From NCBI RefSeq assembly GCF_003515685.1, contig NZ_QWEG01000005.1, positions 279,180-343,179 of the forward strand: a stretch of 64,000 bases of DNA. The letters are read 5' to 3'. Positions 37,662-46,916 of the stretch are shown piece by piece. The position numbers and the translations under genes are program-made. Below the pieces are notes generated by a model. That model was given only the letters and a program-made list of their open reading frames with translations. It searched no databases and was not told the origin of the DNA. This stretch comes from Neobacillus notoginsengisoli (GTDB taxonomy: Bacteria > Bacillota > Bacilli > Bacillales > Cytobacillaceae). Position 1 is the first letter of the stretch, and each line of letters opens with the position of its first letter.

Positions 37662-38150
37662 GTGAAAAAGTTTTTTATAGGCCTTGCCGTTTTTCTCGCT
37701 ATTGCGGCCGGTATCGCAGGCTGGATTTATTCCAATGCCACCAGTCCAATAAGGGCGGCTGAAAAAAAAGCGACTGAAATCGCAATGCAGGAAGCGGAAC
37801 TGACCGACCCGCATCGTTTTCATGTCTATTACGGGAAAGAGACGGTCTTTGTAGTGGAAGGGAAAAATAAAAAGGGCGATGAAATAATCGTTTGGATTCC
37901 TGAAAAAGAAAAGACGAATAACGAGAAAAAGGCCATTGTGAGGCTGGCAAGTAATGGTGTAACTAAAAATGAAGCAATCCGCATGGTCCAAGCTGAAAAA
38001 AAACCAAAAAAAGTAATTTCTACACGGCTTGGAATGGAGGATGGGATCCCTTTTTGGGAAGTGTATTATACTGGAGAAGATAAGTTAATGAATTATTATT
38101 GCATCAATTTTGATACTGGAAAACTGTTTAAACTAATAGAGAATCTTTAA
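37662..38150 (+). CDS. ypmB: YpmB-like membrane-anchored protein (DUF5590 type)
   Basis: This 162-residue protein has one N-terminal membrane helix (KKFFIGLAVFLAIAAGIAGWIY) and an extracytoplasmic domain of two PepSY-like halves. The start is GTG, with GGGGAGAG upstream. The function is unknown; it sits between ypmA and aspB as in B. subtilis. Confidence 0.88.
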   Translation: MKKFFIGLAVFLAIAAGIAGWIYSNATSPIRAAEKKATEIAMQEAELTDPHRFHVYYGKETVFVVEGKNKKGDEIIVWIPEKEKTNNEKKAIVRLASNGVTKNEAIRMVQAEKKPKKVISTRLGMEDGIPFWEVYYTGEDKLMNYYCINFDTGKLFKLIENL

Positions 38151-38172
38151 TCTTTCAGGAGGTTTTAACTGC

Positions 38173-39360
38173 ATGGAAATAAAACTAGCGAAAAGGGTTC
38201 TTGCACTATCGCCATCCCCAACACTGGCGATCACAGCGAAAGCAAAGGAATTACAGGATCAGGGACTTGGCATTATCGGCTTGGGGGCTGGAGAACCCGA
38301 TTTTAACACTCCTGAACATATTCTTCATGCGGCAAAAAAATCAATGGATGAGGGACTGACGAAATATACTCCTTCGGCCGGCCTGCCCGCCTTGAAAAAA
38401 GCGATTATTGAAAAGTTCTCAAGGGATCAAGGCATTTCTTATAGAATGAACGAGGTGATCGTAGGCAACGGCGCGAAGCATATTTTATATACGCTTTTTC
38501 AAGTCCTGCTGGATGAAGGAGATGAAGTAATCATTCCTGCTCCATACTGGGTCAGCTATCCGGAGCAGGTGAAGCTTGCTGGCGGTCTCCCGGCAATTGT
38601 TGAATGTACAGAAGAAAATGAGTATAAAATTACCCCTGAACAATTGAAGGCGTCCATAAATGAAAAGACGAAAGCAGTTATTATAAATTCACCGGGAAAT
38701 CCAACCGGGATGGTTTACTCACGAGAGGAACTTAAAGCAATTGGAGAGATTTGCCTAAAGCACAATATCCTCATTGTGTCGGATGAGATCTATGAAAAAT
38801 TGATTTATGGAAACCAAACTCATGTATCTATTGCTGAACTTTCATCCGAATTAAAAGAGCAAACAATCATAGTAAATGGGGTATCGAAATCCCATTCCAT
38901 GACAGGATGGAGAATAGGATATGCCGCAGGCAAAAAAGAAGTCATTGAGGCAATGACAAATCTGGCTAGCCACAGTACTTCGAATCCTACTACAACTGCC
39001 CAGTATGCTGCAATTGCAGCGTATAATGGTACACAGGAGCCTGTTGAAGTGATGCGGAGAGCATTCGAATCCAGGCTGGAAACCATTTATTCGAAGCTGA
39101 CGGCTATCCCTGGTTTCAGCTGTGTCAAACCACAAGGGGCGTTTTATCTTTTTCCAAATATAAAAGACGCGGTTGAAAAGTGCGGTTTCAAAGATGCCGA
39201 TGAGTTTTCGGAAGCGTTGCTGACAGATGTGCAGGTTGCGGTTGTTCCAGGTTCAGGATTTGGAGCGCCAGATAATATCAGGCTTTCTTATGCAACTTCG
39301 CTTGATCAATTGGAGGAAGCTATTAGGCGCATCGGTAAGTTTGTCGAAGAAAAAATGTAA
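38173..39360 (+). CDS. aspB: Aspartate aminotransferase
   Basis: AspB interconverts aspartate and oxaloacetate with glutamate as amino donor. The 395-residue class I PLP aminotransferase has GAGEPDFNTP, the conserved SPGNPTG, SDEIYEKLIYG, and the PLP lysine in VSKSHSMTGWRIGY (K239). CAGGAGG precedes the ATG. It supplies aspartate to the asparaginyl-tRNA synthetase and panD steps nearby, though that is metabolic, not proven co-regulation. Confidence 0.96.
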   Translation: MEIKLAKRVLALSPSPTLAITAKAKELQDQGLGIIGLGAGEPDFNTPEHILHAAKKSMDEGLTKYTPSAGLPALKKAIIEKFSRDQGISYRMNEVIVGNGAKHILYTLFQVLLDEGDEVIIPAPYWVSYPEQVKLAGGLPAIVECTEENEYKITPEQLKASINEKTKAVIINSPGNPTGMVYSREELKAIGEICLKHNILIVSDEIYEKLIYGNQTHVSIAELSSELKEQTIIVNGVSKSHSMTGWRIGYAAGKKEVIEAMTNLASHSTSNPTTTAQYAAIAAYNGTQEPVEVMRRAFESRLETIYSKLTAIPGFSCVKPQGAFYLFPNIKDAVEKCGFKDADEFSEALLTDVQVAVVPGSGFGAPDNIRLSYATSLDQLEEAIRRIGKFVEEKM

Positions 39361-39403
39361 AGTTGAGCGAAGGCATCTTGATAAGGCAAATCCTTCTGCT
39401 CCC

Positions 39404-39432
39404 TTGCTAGCAAATTTTCAGACCTGTATAAT
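39404..39432 (+). promoter_or_regulatory. Candidate sigma-A promoter of asnS
   Basis: TTGCTA (39404-39409), 17-base spacer, TATAAT (39427-39432). The leader to the asnS start is about 40 bases and too short for a T-box. Confidence 0.65.
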
Positions 39433-39480
39433 AGGGTGGATACATACTAATTGTTTTGCAGGTTTTTGGAGGGAATAATA

Positions 39481-40776
39481 GTGATTAAATCAACAATCGC
39501 AGAAGTTTATAAGCACGTTGGTGAAGAGGTTAAAATTGGTGCGTGGCTCGCTAATAAGCGTTCTAGCGGAAAAATTGCCTTTTTGCAGTTGAGGGATGGA
39601 ACGGGTTTCATCCAAGGGGTGGTCGTTAAAAATGAAGTAGCGGAAGAGGTGTTCCAGGCTGCAAAATCCGTTACCCAGGAATCCTCGCTTTATGTTACCG
39701 GAGTGGTTCAAAAAGATGAACGTTCCCCTTTGGGCTACGAACTAACTGTAAAGGGAATCGAAATCATTCAGCTTGCATCTGATTACCCAATTACACCTAA
39801 AGAGCATGGCACTGAGTTTCTAATGGATAACCGCCATTTATGGCTCCGTTCGAAGCGTCAGCATGCTGTCATGAAAATTAGGAATGAGATTATCCGTTCC
39901 ACTTATGAGTTTTTCAACAATGCCGGATTTGTTAAAGTTGATCCGCCTATTTTGACAGGAAGTGCCCCTGAAGGGACAACTGAACTTTTTCATACACAGT
40001 ATTTTGATGAGGAAGCTTACTTGTCACAAAGCGGCCAACTTTATTTGGAAGCTGCGGCAATGGCGCTCGGGAAAGTATTTTCATTTGGTCCGACTTTCCG
40101 TGCCGAAAAATCAAAAACTAGGCGCCACTTAATTGAATTCTGGATGATTGAACCTGAAATGGCGTTTGCTAATCATGAAGAAAGCCTAGTTGTTCAGGAA
40201 GAATATGTCTCGCACATTGTCCAATCTGTTTTGAAAAACTGTCAGTTAGAGCTGAAAACACTTGGCCGCGATACAGCAAAGCTTGAGAAAATTACAGCTC
40301 CTTTCCCAAGAATTACGTATGATGATGCCCTTAAATTATTACATGAAAAAGGATTTAATGATGTCGAATGGGGGGATGATTTCGGTGCGCCGCATGAGAC
40401 AGCGATTGCCGAAAGTTATGACAAACCCGTTTTCATCATTCACTACCCGACTGAGTTAAAGCCTTTCTATATGCAGCCTCATCCAGAACGCGATGACGTT
40501 GTCCTTTGTGCCGATATGATAGCCCCTGAAGGATATGGTGAAATTATCGGAGGTTCGGAGCGTATCTATGATTATGAGCTTCTTAAAAAGCGGATTGAAG
40601 AGCATAACCTGCCTGAAGAAGCCTATAACTGGTACCTTGAGCTGCGTAAATATGGCTCCGTTCCACATTCAGGCTTCGGACTTGGACTAGAAAGGACAGT
40701 TGCTTGGATCAGCGGTGTTGAGCACGTGAGGGAGACCATCCCATTCCCACGCCTTCTGAACAGGCTCTATCCATAA
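39481..40776 (+). CDS. asnS: Asparaginyl-tRNA synthetase
   Basis: AsnS charges tRNA-Asn. The 431-residue class IIb synthetase has an N-terminal OB-fold anticodon domain (to about residue 110) and the catalytic motifs [21 protein letters not shown] (motif 2) and [12 protein letters not shown] (motif 3). GTG 39481 gives the family N-terminus and follows TTGGAGGG. It has its own promoter and is closed by a terminator. Confidence 0.97.
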   Translation: MIKSTIAEVYKHVGEEVKIGAWLANKRSSGKIAFLQLRDGTGFIQGVVVKNEVAEEVFQAAKSVTQESSLYVTGVVQKDERSPLGYELTVKGIEIIQLASDYPITPKEHGTEFLMDNRHLWLRSKRQHAVMKIRNEIIRSTYEFFNNAGFVKVDPPILTGSAPEGTTELFHTQYFDEEAYLSQSGQLYLEAAAMALGKVFSFGPTFRAEKSKTRRHLIEFWMIEPEMAFANHEESLVVQEEYVSHIVQSVLKNCQLELKTLGRDTAKLEKITAPFPRITYDDALKLLHEKGFNDVEWGDDFGAPHETAIAESYDKPVFIIHYPTELKPFYMQPHPERDDVVLCADMIAPEGYGEIIGGSERIYDYELLKKRIEEHNLPEEAYNWYLELRKYGSVPHSGFGLGLERTVAWISGVEHVRETIPFPRLLNRLYP

Positions 40777-40795
40777 ATTGAAAAGAGGAAAAAAC

Positions 40796-40830
40796 AAAAC
40801 CTGCCAAGCACGCCGATTTGGCAGGTTTTC
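40796..40830 (+). terminator. Terminator after asnS
   Basis: AAAACCTGCCAA (40796-40807) pairs with TTGGCAGGTTTT (40818-40829). Confidence 0.9.
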
Positions 40831-40913
40831 CCTTTACTCAATGAAAGATATCTGGGTGAATACCTTACTAGAAGATGGCCATTCATGCTATACTGAAAGG
40901 GAGGTGTCGAAAA

Positions 40914-41618
40914 ATGAAGACTAGTATCCTTGCTTGGATGCAAGAAGGAAGTGTAACTATCCCTTCCTTGCTGATCTCTGAATACAGGAGTTTAAAACTG
41001 AATGAATATGATTTAGCCATCATCCTAAACATATTGGAATATGCCCACAAAGGAAATAATTTTCCTACCCCTGAAGAGCTTTCATCCCGCATGACAATCT
41101 CAATTAATGAATGTACGGATTTATTGAGAAAACTGATCCAAAGAGGCTACATAGAAATCATTGAAGAAAACTCCCCTGATGGAATTCGTTATGAGAAATA
41201 TTCAGTGGAACCACTTTGGGAAAAATTGATTGAGCAATTCCTACTTAAACAGCAAAATGAAAAAGAAATGAGCAGGAAATCCGAAGAGGTCGATTTGTAT
41301 ACAGTATTCGAAAAAGAATTCGGCAGGCCGCTATCCCCGTTTGAATGCGAAACTCTTGCAATGTGGGTGGACGACGATAAACACAGCCCGCAAATCATCA
41401 AGGCGGCTCTTAGAGAGGCAGTTATGTCTGGAAAAATTAATTTCAGGTACATTGATAGAATTCTCTTCGAATGGAAAAAGAATGGAATCAAGACAATTGA
41501 GCAGGCGAGGTCCCAAAGCCAAAGGTTCCGACAGCGTCAACAGTCAAAACCAAGCCCTATTGAAAGGCAGAAACAGCCTGTGGCTGCCGTACCATTCTAT
41601 AATTGGCTCGAACAGTAA
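40914..41618 (+). CDS. dnaD: DNA replication initiation protein DnaD
   Basis: DnaD helps load the replicative helicase with DnaA and DnaB in Bacillus. The 234-residue protein has the N-terminal winged-helix domain (residues about 15-105) and the C-terminal DDBH2 domain (TVFEKEFGRPLSPFECETLAMWVDDD to RILFEWKKNGI). ATG 40914 follows GGGAGGTG. It lies between asnS and nth as in B. subtilis, but a repeat element has separated it from nth. Confidence 0.95.
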   Translation: MKTSILAWMQEGSVTIPSLLISEYRSLKLNEYDLAIILNILEYAHKGNNFPTPEELSSRMTISINECTDLLRKLIQRGYIEIIEENSPDGIRYEKYSVEPLWEKLIEQFLLKQQNEKEMSRKSEEVDLYTVFEKEFGRPLSPFECETLAMWVDDDKHSPQIIKAALREAVMSGKINFRYIDRILFEWKKNGIKTIEQARSQSQRFRQRQQSKPSPIERQKQPVAAVPFYNWLEQ

Positions 41619-41633
41619 ATGCAGAAAGTCAGG

Positions 41634-41656
41634 CGAGAGAAACTTCTCTCGTTTTT
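41634..41656 (+). terminator. Terminator after dnaD
   Basis: CGAGAGA (41634-41640) pairs with TCTCTCG (41645-41651), then TTTTT. Confidence 0.85.
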
Positions 41657-41712
41657 GCTTTGTCCTAGAGTTTAAATAACTATATGGCCGCCGAACTAAA
41701 GACTTGTACATA

Positions 41713-42072
41713 GTTGATTGGAGTGGAAGGCACGAAAACTCCTCGAAAATCGTGAATTATCCTCAATTATGCTAACGCATAATTTCGTGCGATGTTATTT
41801 CGGGGTAGCCTTCCTTGTGCTATCGCATAATTCATGGGAGGCCAATTCACGGAAACTTTCCTTGTGCTATCGCATTTCCTTCGTGCAAAGCCTATTCAAT
41901 GAAGCTATTTGTCCTGCTGAATGAAGCGGCAAGTGGGGACCCTAAAGGCGCCATAGCGCCGAGGAGGCTCCACTGACGCCCCGCGGAAAGCGAAGTGCCT
42001 CGGACAGGCAAAGATCGCCTGTCTCTGCGATGATTATTCTCGGGAGCTTTCCTTTGTGGAGCGCAAATCAAC
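41713..42072. repeat. Dispersed repeat copy E (360 bp, intact inverted ends)
   Basis: This element between dnaD and nth is bounded by GTTGATTGGAG on the left and GAGCGCAAATCAAC on the right. It is co-linear with copy D and inverse to copy C. It contains ATTATGC-TAAC-GCATAAT, GTGCTATCGCATAATTC and AGGCAAAGATCGCCTGTC. No gene; the frame at 41718-41924 is only repeat sequence. Confidence 0.82.
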
Positions 42073-42140
42073 TACCATGTTCAAAAATTTAGTTCGTAAT
42101 AATATATTTCAACCGATTTTTTTAAAGCAGGTGAAGAATT

Positions 42141-42800
42141 TTGCTAAATAAACAACAAATCCGTTTTTGCCTGGATGAAATGGGGAAGATGTTCCCAGAC
42201 GCCCACTGTGAACTCAGTCATACAAACCCATTTGAACTCGTGATCGCTGTTGCCTTGTCCGCACAATGCACGGATGTTCTTGTTAATAAAGTAACATCAT
42301 CACTTTTTCAAAAATACAAAACCCCAGAAGACTATTTAAGTGTTCCTTTAGAAGAACTTCAAAATGATATCCGGTCCATCGGACTGTTCAGAAACAAAGC
42401 GAAAAACATCCAAAAACTTTGTGCCATGCTGCTCGAATCATATGGAGGCGAAGTTCCCCGGGATCGGGACGAATTAACGAAGTTACCTGGAGTCGGACGA
42501 AAAACAGCGAATGTGGTTGTCTCCGTAGCCTTTGGAATCCCGGCTATCGCCGTTGATACACACGTTGAGAGGGTAAGTAAGCGCCTTGGGATTTGTAGAT
42601 GGAAGGATTCAGTTCTTGAAGTTGAGAAAACACTGATGAAAAAGATTCCGGAAGAAGAATGGTCGATTACCCACCATAGGCTAATATTTTTTGGGCGCTA
42701 TCACTGCAAAGCCCAAAATCCTCAATGTCCAACATGCCCTCTACTCGAACTATGCAGAGAAGGCAAGAAACGGATGAAGGGAAAGGCGGCAAATGGGTGA
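42141..42800 (+). CDS. nth: Endonuclease III
   Basis: Nth removes oxidised pyrimidines from DNA and cuts the abasic site. The 219-residue protein has the helix-hairpin-helix LPGVGRKTANVV with catalytic lysine K121, the catalytic aspartate in VDTHVERVSKRLG, and the C-terminal [4Fe-4S] ligands in the C-x6-C-x2-C-x5-C pattern. The start is TTG behind AGCAGGTGAAG. It overlaps ypoC by eight bases. Confidence 0.97.
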   Translation: MLNKQQIRFCLDEMGKMFPDAHCELSHTNPFELVIAVALSAQCTDVLVNKVTSSLFQKYKTPEDYLSVPLEELQNDIRSIGLFRNKAKNIQKLCAMLLESYGGEVPRDRDELTKLPGVGRKTANVVVSVAFGIPAIAVDTHVERVSKRLGICRWKDSVLEVEKTLMKKIPEEEWSITHHRLIFFGRYHCKAQNPQCPTCPLLELCREGKKRMKGKAANG

Positions 42801-43296
42801 GTTAGGAAAGCGGGATTCTATCCCCAGCGAACTTGAACACCCACTTTTCCATGAACTCATCCGGCGAAACCTACCCATTCAGGCAAACGACAATCAGGAA
42901 GGTCTATTTACCCATGAAATCTTATATTTTCAACAAATGACTGATGGAGGGCCCTGGGCTGTCGCAGAGGATTCTGTACCACCGCTTCTGAAGGAATGGG
43001 AAGCTTTAAAGGTTGATATAAGTTCTCTTTTTAATACTCGGAACAAAGAAGAAATTCTTATCCTTATGAAAAAAGGGATTGGCCTGTTTCTTCAATTGTT
43101 GTATTGGAGTAATGGCCGCCCGGTCGTACTCGCCGGTCTTCCAGACGTTAGTGAATTATCGCTCCAACCAATCAATTGCCAGGAAAGACTTGGATTTTTG
43201 CTTAAGCGGCCTGATGGGTTCCACTCATTCATCCAACTTGGAGAATTGATTGAAGAGCAGAAAAAGCGTTTTAATACGAGTATCGCAAAAATTTAA
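42793..43296 (+). CDS. ypoC: YpoC family protein
   Basis: This 167-residue cytoplasmic protein of unknown function is conserved downstream of nth in Bacillus. No catalytic motif is visible; the conserved part includes IGLFLQLLYWSNGRP. Its start lies inside nth, so translation is coupled. It meets ponA tail to tail. Confidence 0.85.
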   Translation: MGELGKRDSIPSELEHPLFHELIRRNLPIQANDNQEGLFTHEILYFQQMTDGGPWAVAEDSVPPLLKEWEALKVDISSLFNTRNKEEILILMKKGIGLFLQLLYWSNGRPVVLAGLPDVSELSLQPINCQERLGFLLKRPDGFHSFIQLGELIEEQKKRFNTSIAKI

Positions 43297-43352
43297 TTAA
43301 TTTGAGTGGTTGAATCGAGTTTGTTTTTTCATATTTAGAGAACTTGATGGTT

Positions 43353-43388
43353 AAAAAAGGCGCGTTGCCATATTGGCAACGCGCCTTT
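43353..43388. terminator. Bidirectional terminator between ypoC and ponA
   Basis: AAAGGCGCGTTGCCA pairs with TGGCAACGCGCCTTT around TAT. The run of A before the stem gives a good T-run on the minus strand (ponA); the plus-strand side is weaker. Confidence 0.85.
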
Positions 43389-43399
43389 CCTGTATTTAA

Positions 43400-46120
43400 T
43401 TAATTCCCCGGTCTGCCAGAGTTTCCGGTTCCTCCAGTTCCTCCAGTTCCTCCAGTTCCTCCGGTTCCTCCAGTTCCTCCGGTTCCTCCGGTTCCTCCGG
43501 TTCCACCAGTTCCTCCGGTATCCCCAGTTCCACCAGTTCCCCCGGTTCCACCAGTTCCTCCGGTATCCCCAGTTCCACCTGTACCATCGTCATTTCCTTC
43601 ATCTTCACCATCATCATCGCCATTCCCGTTACCATTTCCGTTGCCATTTCCGTTGCCATTTCCGTTGCCATTTCCGTTGCCATTTTCGTTGCCATTTCCG
43701 TTGCCATTTCCATTACCATTTCCATTTCCGTTACCATTGCCTCCGCTATTTTCTTCATCGGTGCTCTTATCTGGAACCTTAATGCTTATGGATGCTGGAT
43801 CGCTCTTCATATTATCTTTGCTTGCAACAACAACAATTGTGTAAGTTGCCCCAGGCTCAGCATTTGAAATTTCGAATGAAGTGCCTGAAGTGTTGTCCGA
43901 AAGGAGCGGACTTCCATTCTTGGAAACATTGATAGAATAAGCTAATCCGCTTTCAGCTTGTTTCCATTCGACTGAAATTGAATTCGATTCCTTGTTGTAG
44001 CGGGCGTTTAAGTTTGAAGGTGCATCAAGCTTTTCATATTTTTCCGAAACCTGAGTAGGCCTTTTGCCTTTAACAGCATATTCATAAAGCACCTGACTGT
44101 CTGGTGTAAATGGCCCTGCAAGCTTGGCAGGTACGGTTCCTTTTTCAATTTTTACGCGTTCAACGCTCTTAGGCATTGAAAAATCTGAAGTTTTTACGTC
44201 CTTAGACACATATTGCATTAAATTTTTATACATCGCCTGGGCTATTTTTTGATCGGGCCCCGGCTGAATCGGTGTCGTACGGCTTTCATAACCGGTCCAT
44301 ACGGCAATCGTGAAGTTTGTTGTGTAGCCGGCAAACCAGGCATCTGGAACAGCCGACTTGCGGATATTATGTCTTCTTAGTTCATCGTCAGTATAGTTCG
44401 TTGTACCAGTTTTTCCTGCAGCCGGGAGTCCCGGAATCTGGGCGTTAATCCCTGTCCCGCCTGGTTGGAGTACACTTTTTAGCATATCAGTGACCATGAA
44501 GGCGGTATAATCCTTCATGACTACCTTTGTTTCAGGTGCCGTGTCTATTTCTGTGCCGTCCCGCAGTGTTATTTTTTTAATCGTATATGGTTCAGTATAA
44601 AAGCCATTGTTGCCAAAGGCACTGTATGCTCCTGCCATTTCAAGAGGCGAGACTCCGACAGTTTTGCCGCCAAGGCCTCCAATTGCATAAGACTCGAATA
44701 TTTCCTTAAGCGGAATGCCGAGTTTTATAGCAAAATCTTGTGCTTTTTCTAATCCAACCTGCTGAAGGCTTTGGACTGCAATCGTGTTTTTCGATTTTGC
44801 AAGGGCCTGTCGAATGGTCATCCAGCCATCGTATCGATCATTCCAGTTTCCGAACTCTTTCCCGTTCGTAAACTTGATTTTCTTATCCTCGAGCATGTGG
44901 TATGTTCCCCATTGAAGATGCTCGATCGCTGGGCCATAATCCAATATTGGCTTAATAGTCGAGCCTGGCTGTCTCTTTATGTCGGTTGCAAAATTGAAAC
45001 CGCGTTGGACATCCTTGTTCCGGCCGCCTCCAATCGCCCTGATTTCTCCTGTCTTCGTATCAAGCATAACGATCCCAGCTTGGAACTTTTCGTCAGGAAA
45101 TTGGATAATTTCATCGGTATACATCATTTTTTCTACATACTGCTGGGCATTTTGATCGAGCGTCGTATGAATGGTCAAGCCATCTGAAAAGATATCGAAC
45201 TCCCCAGCCTTTTTTACCTCATCAATGACAGCATCAACAAAAGAATCGTAAGGCTTTTCATCTTTAGTCCTTTTATCCTCTGGAATAAGGCTAGATGCGA
45301 CAGGAATGCTCTGCGCTTTTTTCATCTCTTCTTTTGATATGAACCCATGCTGGTTCATAAGGGACAGAACTATATTTCTCCGTCTTTCAGCTTTATCCGG
45401 ATGCTCAAAAGGATTGTAATTGTTTGGGCTTTGCGGCATTCCGGCAAGCAGGGCCGCTTCATGCAGTTCAAGCTCATCAAGGTTCTTGCCGAAGTATTCT
45501 TTGGATGCTGTTGCAACGCCATGCATGTTCCGTGACATATATATTTTGTTGACGTACATTTCGAATATTTCCTGCTTCGTGTATTTCTGCTCGAGCTGGT
45601 AGGAAAGCCATGCTTCTTGGACCTTTCGTTTTAACGTTTTTTCGTTTGATAAAAATGAGTTTTTGACAACCTGCTGCGTTATCGTGGACGCGCCCTCGGA
45701 GCCGAATCCGTCTGTGACGTTGGCAATGATGGCGCCGCCAAGCCGTATGACATCAATGCCGTGGTGCTTATAGAAACGAACGTCTTCAGTGGCAAGGAAT
45801 GCCTTTTCAACTAGCTTTGGGATATCCTTATAATCGACATAATCCCTTTTTATCGCTCCTACTTCTCTGATCAGATTTTCATCTTTATCTAGAATTTTTG
45901 AGGGGATGGGATCCTTTAATAGCTTACGGTCAAGCTTTGGTGCGTCCTGGACGAGAAATGCAAAAGTGGCCACGCCGGTTAACATTCCGACAATACCAAT
46001 GGCAATCAGAATCAGAAAGATTTTTTTAAATAATCCGGCCTTTGAAGGGGCGGCTTTCTTTTTTTGATTCTGCTTTAATTGCCTTCTGCGTTCCTCCCTG
46101 GATTTATATTGATTTGACAT
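43400..46120 (-). CDS. ponA: Class A penicillin-binding protein 1 (transglycosylase/transpeptidase) with repetitive tail
   Basis: PonA polymerises and cross-links peptidoglycan outside the membrane. Domains in order: short basic cytoplasmic part, membrane helix (about 28-55), GT51 transglycosylase (ATEDVRFYKHHGID, E near 110), transpeptidase with STIK (S near 387), SKN (near 443) and KTG (near 569), and a fibronectin type III domain (about 700-790). The last roughly 105 residues are only NG and GGT repeats. The minus-strand ATG has AAGGAAGGAA upstream. recU lies 39 bases upstream in the same direction, as in B. subtilis. Confidence 0.97.
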   Translation of the reverse strand: MSNQYKSREERRRQLKQNQKKKAAPSKAGLFKKIFLILIAIGIVGMLTGVATFAFLVQDAPKLDRKLLKDPIPSKILDKDENLIREVGAIKRDYVDYKDIPKLVEKAFLATEDVRFYKHHGIDVIRLGGAIIANVTDGFGSEGASTITQQVVKNSFLSNEKTLKRKVQEAWLSYQLEQKYTKQEIFEMYVNKIYMSRNMHGVATASKEYFGKNLDELELHEAALLAGMPQSPNNYNPFEHPDKAERRRNIVLSLMNQHGFISKEEMKKAQSIPVASSLIPEDKRTKDEKPYDSFVDAVIDEVKKAGEFDIFSDGLTIHTTLDQNAQQYVEKMMYTDEIIQFPDEKFQAGIVMLDTKTGEIRAIGGGRNKDVQRGFNFATDIKRQPGSTIKPILDYGPAIEHLQWGTYHMLEDKKIKFTNGKEFGNWNDRYDGWMTIRQALAKSKNTIAVQSLQQVGLEKAQDFAIKLGIPLKEIFESYAIGGLGGKTVGVSPLEMAGAYSAFGNNGFYTEPYTIKKITLRDGTEIDTAPETKVVMKDYTAFMVTDMLKSVLQPGGTGINAQIPGLPAAGKTGTTNYTDDELRRHNIRKSAVPDAWFAGYTTNFTIAVWTGYESRTTPIQPGPDQKIAQAMYKNLMQYVSKDVKTSDFSMPKSVERVKIEKGTVPAKLAGPFTPDSQVLYEYAVKGKRPTQVSEKYEKLDAPSNLNARYNKESNSISVEWKQAESGLAYSINVSKNGSPLLSDNTSGTSFEISNAEPGATYTIVVVASKDNMKSDPASISIKVPDKSTDEENSGGNGNGNGNGNGNGNGNGNENGNGNGNGNGNGNGNGNGNGNGDDDGEDEGNDDGTGGTGDTGGTGGTGGTGGTGDTGGTGGTGGTGGTGGTGGTGGTGGTGGTGGTGNSGRPGN
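43408..43740 (-). repeat. Tandem repeats encoding the PonA tail
   Basis: Two in-frame tandem arrays sit at the 3' end of ponA. At about 43622-43740 a 6-base unit encodes Asn-Gly repeated some 15-20 times. At about 43408-43585 a 9-base unit (plus strand CCTCCAGTT/CCTCCGGTT) encodes Gly-Gly-Thr some 18-20 times with a few Asp substitutions. A short acidic linker (DDDGEDEGNDDG) joins them. Both unit lengths are multiples of three, so slippage changes length without breaking the frame. Confidence 0.9.
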
Positions 46121-46159
46121 TCGTATTCCTTCCTTTCCAACATAAACAAATCTGATAAA

Positions 46160-46765
46160 TCATAGATAGAGATCGTCAATTACTTTAATATAATCGATCC
46201 TAGGCTGATATCCAGTCGGAATCAGTCTGCCTGTTTCAATAATCTCTTGTTTTGTAATAGATTTTCTTCCGCCTTGTTCCATTCTAGACCAGAAGCGGAG
46301 GAGAACGGCGGCATCAAGCAGGAAAACTTCTTCTGTACTAGCAAATCGCAGGATAACAAACGAAATTCCTCCTTGTAATAAAACAGCCTCCATATGGCGA
46401 ATTTGATGTTCATGAAAATTCTGCAGGGGGAAAGAAGTTCGGTTTCGGGTTTCCTTCGCCTCGAAATCTAAATACTTACCTTTATACACCCCATTGTAGT
46501 CGGTTGTGGAAGCTTGCTTGAAATAGGCTTCCTTTATAACGGCGGCACTTCTTTTCGGATAATCGACCTGGACAATTTGGACAGGGGTAGGTTTTTTATG
46601 AATGACCGCAATGCCCCTGCTCAAATAATATAGATTTGTATTATTTAAGTCTTCTTCGAGAGTCATCCCCCTGTTGCCATGTGAGCTCGAAAAGTTAGGC
46701 TTTAACCATTTCTCCCGGCCAGCGATTCCGGCCGAATATCTCTTCCCATTTGGATAGTTTATCAT
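46160..46765 (-). CDS. recU: Holliday junction resolvase RecU
   Basis: RecU cuts four-way DNA junctions during recombination and segregation. The 201-residue protein has the family signatures [48 protein letters not shown] and the nuclease core [27 protein letters not shown]. The minus-strand ATG at 46765 follows AGGTG and gives MINYPNGK; a GTG at 46774 would add three residues. It heads the recU-ponA operon. Confidence 0.95.
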   Translation of the reverse strand: MINYPNGKRYSAGIAGREKWLKPNFSSSHGNRGMTLEEDLNNTNLYYLSRGIAVIHKKPTPVQIVQVDYPKRSAAVIKEAYFKQASTTDYNGVYKGKYLDFEAKETRNRTSFPLQNFHEHQIRHMEAVLLQGGISFVILRFASTEEVFLLDAAVLLRFWSRMEQGGRKSITKQEIIETGRLIPTGYQPRIDYIKVIDDLYL

Positions 46766-46916
46766 GAAAGGCACCTCACAATGTACATCTTATCATATCA
46801 AAAACTTGAGGTTATTGCTGAATAAAAATTGGTTGCGGTGCCAATCTAGGTATAGGTTGAATTTCTCATTTCCTACTTGAGTATCATATCCCTTTTTAGT
46901 AGAGGAAGAAAACAAG

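Noticed and set aside
39361..39480. T-box leader before asnS
   Set aside because: The distance from the promoter to the start is only about 40 bases and there is no T-box sequence or terminator.
41718..41924. 68-codon open frame between dnaD and nth
   Set aside because: Same repeat sequence as copy D (copy E) in the same frame; shared DNA repeat, not a protein family.
43396..43758. Frames in other phases over the ponA tail, and the idea of a CRISPR array here
   Set aside because: The periodic sequence encodes the PonA Gly/Asn/Thr tail in frame; the 6- and 9-base units without spacers exclude a CRISPR array.
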